Assembly (NCBI GenBank): GCA_905221605.1
Contig: CAJNDS010000513.1
Coordinates: forward strand, 710,682-774,681
DNA: 64,000 nucleotides
From: Symbiodinium natans
Taxonomy: Eukaryota; Sar; Dinophyceae; Suessiales; Symbiodiniaceae
Direction: 5' to 3'
The position numbers and the translations under genes are program-made. Position 1 is the first letter of the stretch, and every line of letters begins with the position of its first letter. Shown here one piece after another: positions 21,925 through 33,281 of this stretch. The notes beneath the pieces are model-generated. The model did no database searches. It was not told the DNA's origin and saw only the letters and a program-made list of their open reading frames with translations.

Positions 21925-24900
21925 ATGCGCAGTCCGAGCGAGGTCCAGCAGCAGCTTGCCGCGCAGCCGGCAAACGATGAAGTCGTCGCCAGTCTGGTGC
22001 AGGAATGGCAAGAGTCAATGTATATCTGGTCATCCGCTCCATGGACCCCCGCTCACACCCCCCATGGTCTAGGACCCCTTTCCCGCGCCCCCTCCCCTGT
22101 GATGTGGTTGTGGGTTGGGTTTAGGACTTAGTCCAGGCTAGGCTTTTTCGAGTTTTGCGGTGTAGGTTTCCCCCTCTCCGCCCCGCTGTGGTATGGCCGT
22201 GGGTAAGTTTTAGGGTTTGGGGCTTTCGGGTTTGGGTGTCAGGGTCTCAGGAATCCAGGTACTCCCCCCTCCTGGGGCGGTTTTCGGGTCAGGTTTAAAG
22301 CTCTGGCATCGGTTTTTGGGTTTTATGCTGAGGGTTTCAGAGCCTAGGGCTTTTCGGCTCAGTTTTGGTTGCAGGTTTAGGGTTGTTACGCAGGGCTTGG
22401 CTTGGGGCTTGCGGCTTTGGGTCCAACTCTGGCCCAAACCCGGCCCAAAGACCCTCAGACCGACCGCTCCTCCCCCCCCCGGCCCCTACCGGACCATAGT
22501 TTTTTTTCTCTTGTCCTGCAGAGCGTTGTGCACATGAGTCGTCTGCACGGGAGCCACTGTGAACTGCAAGCAAAGCCGAGGCTGCACGCACCCGTCCAGT
22601 GGACGTGCGAGCGGAAACCGCAGAAAACCAAAGCCAGCCCAGCCAAGCCATTCTCGAAGGCGCCATCAATCAGTCCGGTAAAGCCGGTCAGAAGGAGTGT
22701 TGGCAGCATGCGCTAACGCAACTTCTCCAAAATATGGTCCCTGTTGTGTTGGGTGACTCGGAAGGACGCGTCGTATTCCGTAGAAATACCAGCCACGGCG
22801 AGCCCGCCCTTCTGTTTCTGTTCTCGTTACAACCATTCCATTCAGAACAAAATCGCAACCACACCCACGTCGCCCCCCTCCCTCTGCAAAAGGGGTTGAT
22901 GCGCACCCCGCACGTTTTGAGTCAATCACACGCGTTCACAAGCTCCTGCATGCAACGGTACTGAGAATTCTGGCCGCCTGGCCGGGTCGGGTGAAGGGCA
23001 CGTGTGTCGATTTGTACGGGGCACCCTTGGCCGCTTCAGTCTGGCTGGCGTTGCAGTTTCTGATAAGACATTGTCGATTTTCCTTCAGCAGGCAGGCCTC
23101 CAACTAACTGTGGTTCCTTGAGCCGACACTTGCAGGACTTGCAGAAGGGCGACGAGCGCGAGACGGCATTGCTAGAGCTGTCAAAGCGCAGAGAACAGCT
23201 GCAAGACCTTGCGTTTGGGCCCTGTCATTTGGTGTCACGTGACGTGAGAGTCGGTCAGAACGTGTTCCATGGCTGGACCAGAGGCCAATCCTGTGGCATT
23301 CATTCGGGACAATCGTGGCGCTCATTCAGGACGATCCGGAGAACTGCATGCGCTGCTTGTTGTAGAGTTTTTTGTGCTGATTGCAAGCTTTGTGGTTCTG
23401 AAGCCATGGTGAGAACGGTTCCGCTTCAAAGCCAGTACCAGTAGCAGCAGCAATACAAGAATTTTTGTCAGCTAGATTCTCTCTTTGTCGAGTGCAGTTA
23501 CTGTCAGTTGCCGTTGCAGGAAATAGTACAGATTTATCCGCAGCTGGCGCAGCCGCCCACGTTGACAGCAACTGCATCCAACCGCGTCTGCAACTCGTTG
23601 GCCTTGTTGCAATGCGTGGCGCCCTTAGAGCCCTTAGAGGTCGCACATGGCCGCGCTGTGTGGCCAATTAGCGGTGATGTGCCTCGAGACTCAGGTTGCC
23701 TCCCATCCAGAGACGCGGCCTTTGTTTCTGAAGGCCGAGTACTGTTAGCGGCTAACTAGCTCTTTCGGCAGAAAATTCGCCTGAGCAAACGAGAGCCCTG
23801 CTTGTGAACAGTCAAGCTGGCAGCATTGGCAGCATGACCTGAAAGGCAAGGGTGAGCGTATCACTGCCCCGACTTGCAATAGCGTTCGTTTCAGTAGGCG
23901 CAGATTCCGCTGCTGCTGTACCCATTCCTGAACACGTCCAGCACGGTGGCCCTGCTCGCTTTCGATGCTGCGTGGTAGTTGGCACACTGTCGACCACGCA
24001 GCCGAATGCAGGAGAGGCCCTTTGAGTACCTTCGACTGACGTCGCTCGGGGTGATCGGCGCGTTGGTGAAGGTGCAATTATTGGTTTGGCTAGAGCTGCA
24101 TGCTTGGCACAAGCTTGCCGAATCTAGGTTGATGATCAAGAAGTCATCGTCTTCTTGCTCAACACTGAGATCATTCCGCTTTGCGAGCTTCTCAGACCTC
24201 CTGTTTAGCCCACTGTGATGAGCGGGCTTGCAGCGTTCCTAAGTTCGGGTGCATAGGACTTTTCACGAAAGCTGGCTCCTTTCAAGCTTGCGCGAGTTTT
24301 GTTTACAGCTTTCTTGTTTTGGGTCAAATTGTGCAGGTTGGGGGCGAGGTGGGGTTGGGGTGGGGGGGTGTTGATGAGGTGAGGTGAGGGGGGGCGGGGG
24401 CGGGGTTCCTCCGCCACCCCCTGCCGGCTCTCCCCTTGAAGCCGGCCCCTTCCCCTCAACATCTTCAGCTTATGCTGTCATTGACGTACGATATTGGCTC
24501 GCATTTCTGAGCTTGCAGATCCTAATTCCTCTATCAGCGTGCAATGATGTTTTTGTTGTGCCTGCCAAGCCGCAGCGTGCAAGAATCCTGACAGAAGCCG
24601 TGATGATTTTCGCTGTTCGTGTCACGCCGTCGGGTCATGCATGGAAGGATAATAACCTTGGAAGTCGCATGGACACATGTGCGATTTAAAAGCTGGACAG
24701 ACAAACCTCAAGATACGCATACAGACAGCCCTGCTGCGGGGACCTAGCTTTCGTCCGCCCGGCTCTCAAGTTGATTACAAGAAGTCTTGACATGGAGATG
24801 CTGCCATTCAGCAGCGGATGCTGAAGCCTTTTTTTGTCAACAGATGCTCTGATCGTCCTCTGCCTCGACTCTTCGTGCGGTTCGCTGCTTTCTGCAGGCC

Positions 24901-27163
24901 TGAGAATCATGGAGAGTGGCAGCGAGCTTTCCAAGACGGCCACGCAGCTCAGTGGCTTCTGCACAACCATAGTAAACCATGTAAGTGATGTAAATGGGGC
25001 ACCCATGTCACCATATCTGGATTGCCAGGTTGCTACATTTATCGTGCAGAAGCTCCTTCTTGATGATTCAGCCATGAGCCTGACTTTAGCACATGCTTGC
25101 ACGATCTGGCAAAACATGATTGTTGTTCTGACTACAAAGCTCACATGTGACCACAATGGAGGCGACAATGTTGTAGATTACCTATGATGAACTGGCCTCA
25201 CGGCTCCGGGTTCGATGCTAGGAACACAACAGACCCTGGGTTGCTGTTGTTGGCTGATTCCACCTGAAGGAATGTTTTTGCAGCCGGGGGGACTTCTCCT
25301 CATACTTGCGGGAGGGGGGGGGGTTCCCGAGTTTTCAGCCATGATTTGTGCAATGTTTTTGAAACGTCTTTTGGGGTGAAGCCTCACTGGACATTGACGT
25401 TTTGATGCAGTCGCTAACGTTATGCTTGCTGCAACTGAAAACTGCGAAGCTATTTAAATGAATTCTATATACTTTTGGGACATGTACAAAACCTTTTGTG
25501 ACACCGTGCAAGCTTGCTTTCAAGAACAACATACCATCCAGGGAAATTGCTCGAAAACCATGCGACTCCTGTCGAAGGCGAAATCCATCATGCAAGCATT
25601 ACGTTGTGCATTGCTCGTGTGCAACTATTGATACGCACGAGTGAGGGATGCGATCGTAGCACTGCGCCCAGGGCCTGTACTACGTTTGCGAATCTGCGCA
25701 TCGCTTCTATGCGGTACATAGCTGAGCGTGTGCCGTTAAACTGCCGCTCTTGCGTGGTGCACTGAGCTTGCAGTCAAGATCAGGTTGCAAACGTGCTTTC
25801 CAAGATGGTGCCTCTCCTGAAGGATTCGATTTGAGTACAGATTAGTACAGACGTTAAGAGTTTCAGATTGGTCTTGTGTTATTTGGATCTGAGGTGGGCG
25901 TTTTGGTGCAAAGCCCTTCGATACGCCTGCTAAAGGCATTGTCTTGTCTTGCACTGCACCCAGGGTCAGTGGCTCTTAGTGAAGCCCTGTGCAGCATGTG
26001 GTGCGGTGCTACTTGCGCCTCACTGATGACGCTCGAGCCAGAGAGGTCCGGATCTGGAAGTTCACAGGATGAGTCTCGCATGCGTGGTAACATGCAGTGG
26101 CATATAGTACGACTCAGTACGAGTAGCATTTAACCTAGCCAAGAGTTGTTCATGCCTTCGCCATTTCGCCATGCGAGCTGGACATGCCTTCGCCAACGCT
26201 TGTCACTAATGCTCTCCCTCTGATATGAAGCTTGTGCAATCTTGTGGTGCATATCATCGAGAAGTTACTGCGGCAGGTCGTTGCGAAAGTTGTTTTTCAA
26301 TGGCTGACGTCGTGTTTCGTTTCAACAACCGAAACTGCGGCTGGGGGATAACTCCCCCAACAGCTGGTGTTGTTTGTCCGTTTGTTTCCTCACATCTCTC
26401 ACAAGCAGCGTTTGTGTGTGTAGTTTGGCGCCGCCCTCAGAAGTAGGAGATGATTGCTCTCATAACGGGAGCACGACCAACAGTAGAGAGCTCTCTCTCT
26501 CTCTCTCTCTCTTTCTCTCCAGTGTCCTGAAAACGGTATCAAAGCTTCGGGAGAAGAGGGGACTCCTAGCAGGCACATTGGCCAAGAGTCCGGCCACACA
26601 CAAATTCGGTTGCACCTAGACCTCCGCCCTCAAGAGATGTCAGAGCATGCCGGGCCACACTTGCAAAATTTACACACAACCCCTTGCAAGCAAATCCATT
26701 GCTCTCAACTCTCTGCAAGACGGCTGAGAAGCCTTGTCTAGAAACGTTTCAGCGACAAGTTGCTGCAGCCTGCCTGATGGGAGCCTTTGTGCATTGACCA
26801 CTCTGTGGAAAGGTGCTTAGGCAGTGCCTGCCTGAGGGCCTGCAGTCGGATCCGTCGCTGAAGGCGCGATTCTGCATGAGTGATGCATCTGCCGATCCAT
26901 CTGCATTCTGGTGCCAGCGCAGGTATTACCATACAGGATTTACAGGGCTAAATGTTAACGTCGGCGTTGCCCATGTCTGCCCTGCTGCAGCGCCTGCCGC
27001 ACTCCATCAGCCAAAGCCTGGAAGAGGACATGTATCTGTTTCTGGCATAGTGCACGTATCTGTGTGAGAATCATCTTCGTGGGAGCTTGTGAAACTTACA
27101 TGTGAGGATCCGACGACCAAGCGCTGGCTTGGCCAGCTGCTGACGAATCTAAACTATCGATAA
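21925..27163 (+). CDS. CNOT9: CNOT9 (RCD1/CAF40), CCR4-NOT complex subunit, complete in 16 exons
   Basis: CNOT9 is the armadillo-repeat subunit of the CCR4-NOT deadenylase complex, which shortens mRNA poly(A) tails. Sixteen exons join in phase to about 285 residues (human CNOT9 has about 299): 21925-22011, 23136-23212, 23284-23329, 23520-23615, 23695-23733, 23898-23945, 24012-24071, 24128-24182, 24898-24938, 25029-25070, 25672-25713, 25784-25827, 25914-25935, 25995-26045, 26813-26863 and 27107-27163. Diagnostic matches are [68 protein letters not shown] and HVVRCYLRL. Donors are 6 GT, 6 GC and 3 GA; 13 of 15 acceptors are AG followed by G. The start is the first in-frame ATG, with an in-frame TGA upstream. 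The sequence just before the last exon is about four residues short of the family, so a microexon may be missing there. Confidence 0.95.
22120..22390. repeat. Telomere-like G-rich tract in CNOT9 intron 1
   Basis: Degenerate TTTAGGG-type units on the + strand (GGGTTTAGGACTTAG, TTTTAGGGTTTGGGG, GCAGGTTTAGGG) are spread over about 270 bases. They lie within the first intron of CNOT9. Confidence 0.6.
24262..24775. mobile_element. Dispersed repeat family, copy 2, inside CNOT9 intron 8
   Basis: The same ordered blocks as at 11814-12276: a GGCTCCTTTCAAGCTTGCGC head, GTTTACAGCTTTCTTG, a G-rich middle, a GATTTTCGCTGTTCGTG block and a GCTTTCGTCCGCC tail followed by GCTCTCAAGTTG. It fills most of the intron between the exons ending at 24182 and starting at 24898, so it was probably inserted into or grew that intron. 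Confidence 0.72.
26489..26520. repeat. (CT)n microsatellite
   Basis: A pure CT run with one TT interruption, within the CNOT9 intron that precedes the exon at 26813. Confidence 0.95.
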
Positions 27164-27913
27164 AACAGGACAGAGAGGTTTGAATGATTTGAATGGGTTT
27201 CACGAGCGAATTTGATGCTGGAAGACCCTGGCAGCGTCCACAATCACTCTGCAGGTTCGATGTCGAGTTTGTGCAGAGGTTTAGGCTTGCTGGCAGCGCT
27301 GATGCGAGCGGGGCCGCAGTCTTCGCAGCCTGTCTGACATCCAGCATTGGACTCTCTTAAGAAGCTGCCATGCTGGGACACTTCGGGAGCCGAAATCCAC
27401 TAGCATCAACACATGTGGCACATGCCTCCTCAGTTGGGTACTAGATTTGCCTTGACAAAAGCGGTCGTTCTTTGCTCCCAACTGGGCTGCTTGTGGATGG
27501 CGTGCTCAGATCGGCATGTGGAAGCAGCTTCCTTCGGTGCCGTTAAAAAGGGAGGATTGCCATGGTGAAGGACCATCGGCCTTGTTCTCAGCTCACTCAG
27601 CTTGTTCAGTTGCACAGCTCCAGGTTTGAAAGATTTGTTGATCAGAGCTGGAAAATTGCGGTGGAGACTTGCAAGCTGCAGCTGCAGTGCCCTAGAGACA
27701 TGCATATGACCATGGCAGCAAGTCGGACAGCAACTGCAGATTCCCTGCCTGCACAAGCGTACCTGGACAACTTGATGTGGGGCCAGAGGCATGTTGGTAG
27801 AAGCATGTTTCAGTCCTGTTCAAGACACTGCTGGTACACGTACGACAAGCAGGACCTTACAAAATGAGTAGAACGAGCCGCCTGAATGTATGCTGACTCA
27901 ATGGCTGTCACAG
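27164..27913. other. CNOT9 3' flank; possible exons only
   Basis: The region follows the CNOT9 stop codon. A coding-like stretch starts after a CTCTGCAG acceptor near 27253, and an open frame at 27562-27867 contains RFERFVDQSWKIAVETCKLQ. Neither has a family or a chain of neighbours I can confirm. Confidence 0.35.
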
Positions 27914-28260
27914 GTCTGGAACTTAAAGCCCTGCCCACAACCGCCTGAGGGTGTAGTCCTTGCAGGATTTCATGTTGTGATGGCGAGCGGGTGAGAGAAT
28001 CTCGCACGGCTGCTGCCTGTTTTGCCATTCTCCCAATGGGGTGTGAGGGGGAGGGGGGGTGCTGCCGGCAAAGTAATTACAAAAGCGGGCTACGGCCGAA
28101 AGCTTACGATGCATGAACATTTGACTGAAACACGGAGTTGTTGTGTGGGACCCTATATAAGCTGTTGAGAAGCCAGCAAGCTTGACTGAATGATGTAAAG
28201 TGATTAATGAAGGAGGATATTAGAAGTGGTTTCTACACGCACAAACATAGCAAGGCCTTG

Positions 28261-28297
<37 letters not shown>

Positions 28298-28864
28298 ATG
28301 CCAAGTGATGCTGGAAGGAGTGGGCTTCCGGAGGTGGCGTCACCTTGGTAGTGAGCGAACTCGGAGGAGATTGGCTCCTTGGACCAGCTAAATCGAGAGT
28401 TTTTGTGACTTTGTGCGTCGCGTGTCTGAATCCGTGTGTGCAGCAAGGTGCTGGGATTCACATGGTGCGCTCTCGCACACCTGTGGCACAGCCAGAGATG
28501 TGAGAAAGGAACTTACAGCACGTGCGACAATGCCACCAGCACAACGATGCATGGTTTGGGGCAACCCACAGGTCTTTCGCTTTCGGTCCTGCAGCACCAC
28601 CGACCTCCGCTCCTGAAGTTGGGTACTCGGCCACATAGCAAAGCTCAAGCACCTTAGACGTCGATGGACTACGTCATGAATCATAACCGAGATGTCTCCG
28701 TGTTGTAGTCAAGCAAGGAAGTGGATGGTGCGGACGTGTTGCTGTTGGGACGAGGTGCCTTTGGGGTCATAAACATCACAAGCCCTGTTGTAGAGAACTA
28801 TCCGCAGTTAAAGTTCAGATTTTGATTCGCTCTCCTGTTCTGCTTTCCTGAGTTTTCTCATGAG

Positions 28865-28902
<38 letters not shown>

Positions 28903-30620
28903 GGCGATCTGCGACAGAAACCCCACCCCAGCTGAGCCGCGAACACCGCGGCTGACCCGCATGACACTGGGGACTGGCGCGCCCTCCGGGGCAGCTCTCC
29001 CTTCGGGGGGGGCTAAGCGTGCAGAGAGAGAGAGAGAGAGAGAGAGGCGATCTGTTGGCGATGTGAGTAGGTATCCATGCACGAACTTTTTGAGGTTTCG
29101 TGTTTCGTCTCCACCGCGTCCGCTGCTCTGTAGTATGGTATGCTGTGTGTGCCCACTCTCTGTGCTCTTTTGTGTAGCCCTAAGGGCCCTTGTTCTGTGA
29201 AGCCCTCAAGGCCCTAGGGCACCCCGCTGTCCCTATTGAAGTTCCCTACCGATTCCTACCCCATGAGGCCCTAACACTCGCCAGCACAAGGAAGGAGAGC
29301 AGCACATACGGCAGTATAGCCATGATTTTGCGTTACACTCTGATCTCCAGTCCCTCCGCTTTTGAGTGTTGTTCTTCAGTATGGACCGATGTGGGTTTTC
29401 GGAGTTTGAAAGAAAGGGGGCGGCTGCGAACAACTTTGCATATCCCTCCTGGCAGAATCCTGGTGCTTCAACCGATGGCGGGCAGAGACTGATGATGTCC
29501 GCGGCGGAGCGTCCACTGCACTATTGAAGGCATCGGGCTTTCTGGTGGTGTCCAGTAAATCTCCGTGTTTATCTCCCTTGCAAGCTGCAGGGCTTAACAG
29601 ACGCCAGTGGAAATGCTGAACCTTGCTTGCAGAAGGGGTTAACGGGTTGAGCGGGCTGACCGGGTTAAGAGGGCTCACACATCTCACACCTGTGTTGCAG
29701 ATGGTTGCAGCTTATCTCTCCAAAGGCATCCTGAGCCTGAGGAATTCTGCGGCGAGCTGTCGTCTGTGCAGGATCCCTTTGCCAGTGTCTCCCTGCAGGC
29801 TCGATGACAACATTTGACAAAACCTTGCTGAACTGCGTTCTATACCTCTAGTAACTCTAGTAAAGGAACTGTGAAGGATTGGCAAGTGATTCAGGTCGCA
29901 GCGCTGCCTGAGTCACTCTCGGAGATGAAAGGCTTGGTTCTGGACATAGCCGAGGCGACATGCGGACAGTAATGACGGTAGGTAGGTGAATGCTCTTGTC
30001 AGTGTGGCTGACAAGGCAGACGGGTCAGAGTATGCCGCCGGATGCCAAGCAATAGCTGTAGTGCTCGTATCCCGTGACCATGAAGTCTACCCAGCATGAG
30101 GTCGGATTGCGGATGCTGGGTGCGCCTGCTGGTATTCAGCATGCCTTCGTGTGTGGACCTCTGCTTCACCTGCCAATCGCTGCCATTCCACGTCTTTTTC
30201 AGCAGAGGTTTACAGCCGAAGTGGGTCGTCTGGAGATGTACTTTCGGGACTTCCGGCCTCTCCGTCTACCATTCAGAGGGCGCCATGGAGCAAACGATGT
30301 CGCCATGACGTGGGTTTCGATGCCAGGCCAATGATACAGGGGCAACCACAGCCCGAAGACAAAACTCGCTTGGTCTTGGAGCGCGTGGGGGCCTCAAGTG
30401 ACTTCGGTTTTTGCACTTAGTTGCACTTGGCCCGATCTACGGGATGTGACAGAACAGGTCTCGGTTTGTTGAAGATGCCTGCAGTATTGGCAGGTAGAGT
30501 CAATTACGATCCAAAAGCGAGGAAGCCACAAGGCTTCCGAAGGGTATTGCGCTTAATGAATGGCGCTTGCCTTGCCAGCGATTGGGCATTTGGACAGATG
30601 TTCAGAGCAATACCATCAGG
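27914..30620 (+). CDS. Unrecognised exons upstream of the RanBP2-finger gene
   Basis: Four segments with AG acceptors and coding-like composition lie in order on the + strand: 27914-27990 (VWNLKPCPQPPEGVVLAGFH, GT donor), about 28718-28806 (DGADVLLLGRGAFGVINITS), about 29701-29798 (RHPEPEEFCGELSSVQDPF) and 29877-29969 (DWQVIQVAALPESLSEMKG). A further candidate lies near 30475-30545 (VNYDPKARKPQGF). I do not recognise a domain; LGRGAFGV recalls a kinase glycine loop but nothing else of a kinase is present. They may be the 5' exons of the zinc-finger gene that follows, or a separate gene. Confidence 0.38.
28262..28296. repeat. (CT)n microsatellite
   Basis: An uninterrupted run of CT dinucleotides in non-coding sequence. 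Confidence 0.95.
28867..29046. repeat. Twin (GA)n tracts with shared flank
   Basis: Two GA runs (about 28867-28903 and 29022-29046) are each followed by the same flank, GAGAGGCGATCTG. The spacer is GC-rich. The shared flank indicates a local duplication that included the microsatellite. Confidence 0.85.
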
Positions 30621-30853
30621 TCCTTTTCACTAGTGCTGCGGAGCGTGTGCGGCCAAGGGGCAGAATTGGAGCGAGCTCGTCTTCTAGGTCTTCATGCTGT
30701 TGTCTGTAGGTGCGTGCTGAACAGTCACCTAGGTTCATGGAATTCCAGGGCGTGAACAGCCGCCGTACACCAGCTTGGAAGAAGTATTCAAACCTGTCAA
30801 TGATGCTTCCAATGCTGACGTGTGCCATAGTGACCCTCTTTGCTGTTGCCCAG

Positions 30854-32110
30854 GCCCCCGCCGTCTGCACGCAAAACAAAGTGGACATGCAAAGCGTGCG
30901 GTCCGACGCTCATCTCAAGTGCTGCACCGATACTGTCACGTTGGTGTCTAAAGTGCGCAGATTGTTTCAGAAAATATCATGCGCCAGGGACAATGAACTT
31001 CGACTCGTCCAGTACCTGCACGTAAAGGGCTTAGCAAGCACCATGCCTTCCACTGTCGAATTGCGATGGAGCGGCTGATGTCTGTTGAACGTGACATTGG
31101 GATGGAGAGGGAGTGTTCCTTTGCTTTTTGCCTATGCTGCCCCATGTTATCCTTTCAAGCAGCTGCTTCCAGGAGTCCAGGTGCAGAAGGAATAGTAACA
31201 ACTAGATGATCGCGGAAGGTCCGTATTTGCAGGCACTTGAATACCAGGTTACTCAGGGCGACTAAGTCTGCGGAAGGGTGTACAGTAGGGTTCTGATACT
31301 CGTCGAAACATACATGCCTGGTGTGCGCATGGCTATGTATGCATGCCATCCTATGGAAAAGAGCTTTCAGGTCTTCCGCTCTCTTAGCATGCTGGGACCA
31401 TGGCCTCTTTCGATTTTGAGGCCTCACACGCGCCCAGCAGATAGTCTGATAGCTCTGGGATTTCTGGGTAGTGGACTCGCCGAAGTCACCCAGGATCGGC
31501 CAATGAAAAGTTTTTTCCGAAGAAAAGATCACCGCAAAGAGTCGAATGTGCGGGCTGAGCTATTCAATATTCAGTTCATTACTTCGGGCCAGAGAGCGAA
31601 AGTTTGAGTGTCGGGGAGATAACGGGACCTGGGCCGCAAACATTGCGGTGCTTGTATGTTGAGCGTTCTTTGTGTTAGGTTTGTATTGTGTGCGTAATGC
31701 CAAGGCGCTGTGGAGAGGGTCGCTATGCTGAGGAGGCATGAGCAACTCAAGCATCCTACCGTCAAATGTCCAAGCATCAAGTTTCCTGACGTGAGCGATG
31801 TACAATAACATCCGCAGGAACGCGCTGCCAGCGCTGCGGCTGAGGCCGCGCGAAAGCAGTCCCAGAACTCAGCACGCAGCACTAGTTTGCAGATGGAGAA
31901 GGGCAACACGAGTGCAATGCGCGTTGAGGCAGGTGAAGTGGGAGTGCAGCGCATGTGGGCAGATGAATTTCGCATCAGCCGGTATCCTAGCGGCTCATCT
32001 CACAACTATAGGAACACAAAGAAATATTTTGCAAGAGTGCTGGTTGATGCCGGTTATCAAGGCCGGTGAGTGCTTCAAATGTGGAGCGCCTCGAGGACGC
32101 TACTGGGTAG
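30854..32110 (+). CDS. Protein with two RanBP2-type zinc fingers (partial)
   Basis: RanBP2-type fingers follow W-x-C-x2-C-x3-N-x6-C-x2-C and commonly bind RNA or ubiquitin. Finger 2 is complete when exon 31933-31977 (VKWECSACGQMNFAS, GC donor) is joined to the exon starting at 32062 (AGECFKCGAPRG); every consensus position matches. Finger 1 is split between exon 30854-30900 (ARKTKWTCKACG, GT donor) and exon 30988-31021 (TMNFDSSSTC, GT donor); its last Cys pair would be in a further exon that I could not place. Between them an Ala/Gln/Ser-rich exon starts at 31818 (ERAASAAAEAARKQSQNSAR). Upstream exons may belong to the same gene. The 3' end is not defined. Confidence 0.65.
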
Positions 32111-32319
32111 CCTGTGCTGTACCACTACGGTGCCGCTACGGTGTCACAAACAACAACTTCGGCGCTCACGTTCCTTCAGCTGAAGCGCGGTCGTGATGTC
32201 AAGGAACAAGGTATGGGATGTGCAAGGCCTTGGGATGCTTGAGTGGTGCTGCTCGTCATGAAGAAGGGCACAAGTAAGGGTTCAAAAGAACAGATGCAGG
32301 GGTGCGTGGCAAGGAGAGC

Positions 32320-32600
32320 TCGCACACGGAGGGCGGGGGGTGGGGCCGGCGGCAGTTGGTGGGGGGGGAGTTGGTGGGGGGGAGTTGGTGGGGGAATCGG
32401 GGGAGGTGGAAGAGTATGGAAGAGTAGAGGTGGAAGAGTAGAGGTGGAAGAGTAGAGGTGGAAGCGGTGGAAGAGGTGGAAGGGGGCGGGAGGCTCTCCA
32501 AACTCCAAGGCGCAGGGAGGGAGTGGGTTGATGTGCGGTGGGTACGGATCTCGGGAATGTGAGGGGGAAGGGAGCGTGGAAAGTAGGGGGGGTTGTGCAG
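32320..32600. repeat. G-rich satellite with TGGAAGAGTAGAGG units
   Basis: G-rich sequence with GTTGGTGGGGG repeats is followed at about 32405-32476 by tandem copies of a TGGAAGAGTAGAGG-type unit. No gene is supported here. Confidence 0.8.
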
Positions 32601-32779
32601 CCAGCCATATGATTGCAATAGCACGAAGCGATGATTGACATTTCCTCCAATCATTGTTCTACATCTGTACTGCAGTGGTAGTATACTGTGTATACTAGTA
32701 TACAGTAGTAGGGCCTATGATTGCATTTCTTCGTGGTTGTGAAACCAGTAAGCAATGATTGATAACCTCCCCACATCAG

Positions 32780-32940
32780 CGCAATCTTGCCAGCCTCGCC
32801 CCGAGCAACATTGTGAACTCGGGCAAACCCCGCGCTATGCATGCGTACTGGCAGGGCATGTGGCATTTTGAACACAGAATGCTGCAAGCAGAGAGCTCAG
32901 AAGTGATAGCGAAGAGCACTCTAGTGACTCTAGTGCTTAC
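32780..32940 (+). CDS. Coding-like exon of unknown affiliation
   Basis: After a CACATCAG acceptor the frame encodes RNLASLAPSNIVNSGKPR and AYWQGMWHFEHRMLQAESSE without stops. The composition is protein-like, but no family is recognised. It could be the last part of the zinc-finger gene or an unrelated open frame. Confidence 0.3.
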
Positions 32941-33281
32941 CAGCACTATCTGAAACACAGTCGACAGAGAGGTGGGCTGATCGTGAGTGCGAGGGCAGTT
33001 CCATGAGTTGTGCCTGAAGGATAGCTGCGGTGTGCTCCAGAAGTATGCAGGCGCTTGTGGACGAAAATGTTGCCGGTTTCCCTGACGTTTGTCTCACTGC
33101 ATTCATGTCGCAAGTGTCCATGATATCCATGGCAAGCAATGCAAGCACCAGCCTGACGATGGTTGTTCTTCCCTCAATATAGCAGATCTGCAGTGACAGC
33201 GCCGCACCTGACAAGCTCCACATTGACCAGCCATCACACACTGAAGACAAGTCAGCTTTCAGCGTCATATCAATCGCCGCA

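Noticed and set aside
22571-22678. Coding-like segment with [21 protein letters not shown] and a GT donor
   Set aside because: It falls inside CNOT9 intron 1; joining exon 21925-22011 directly to 23136 restores the family sequence and phase, so the segment is not needed.
23338-23405. Cys-rich frame [20 protein letters not shown] that looks like a zinc knuckle
   Set aside because: It lies in the CNOT9 intron between 23329 and 23520, whose flanking exons join perfectly without it.
28718-28806. LGRGAFGV, similar to a protein-kinase glycine loop
   Set aside because: No VAIK lysine, HRD or DFG motif is visible downstream, so a kinase call is not justified.
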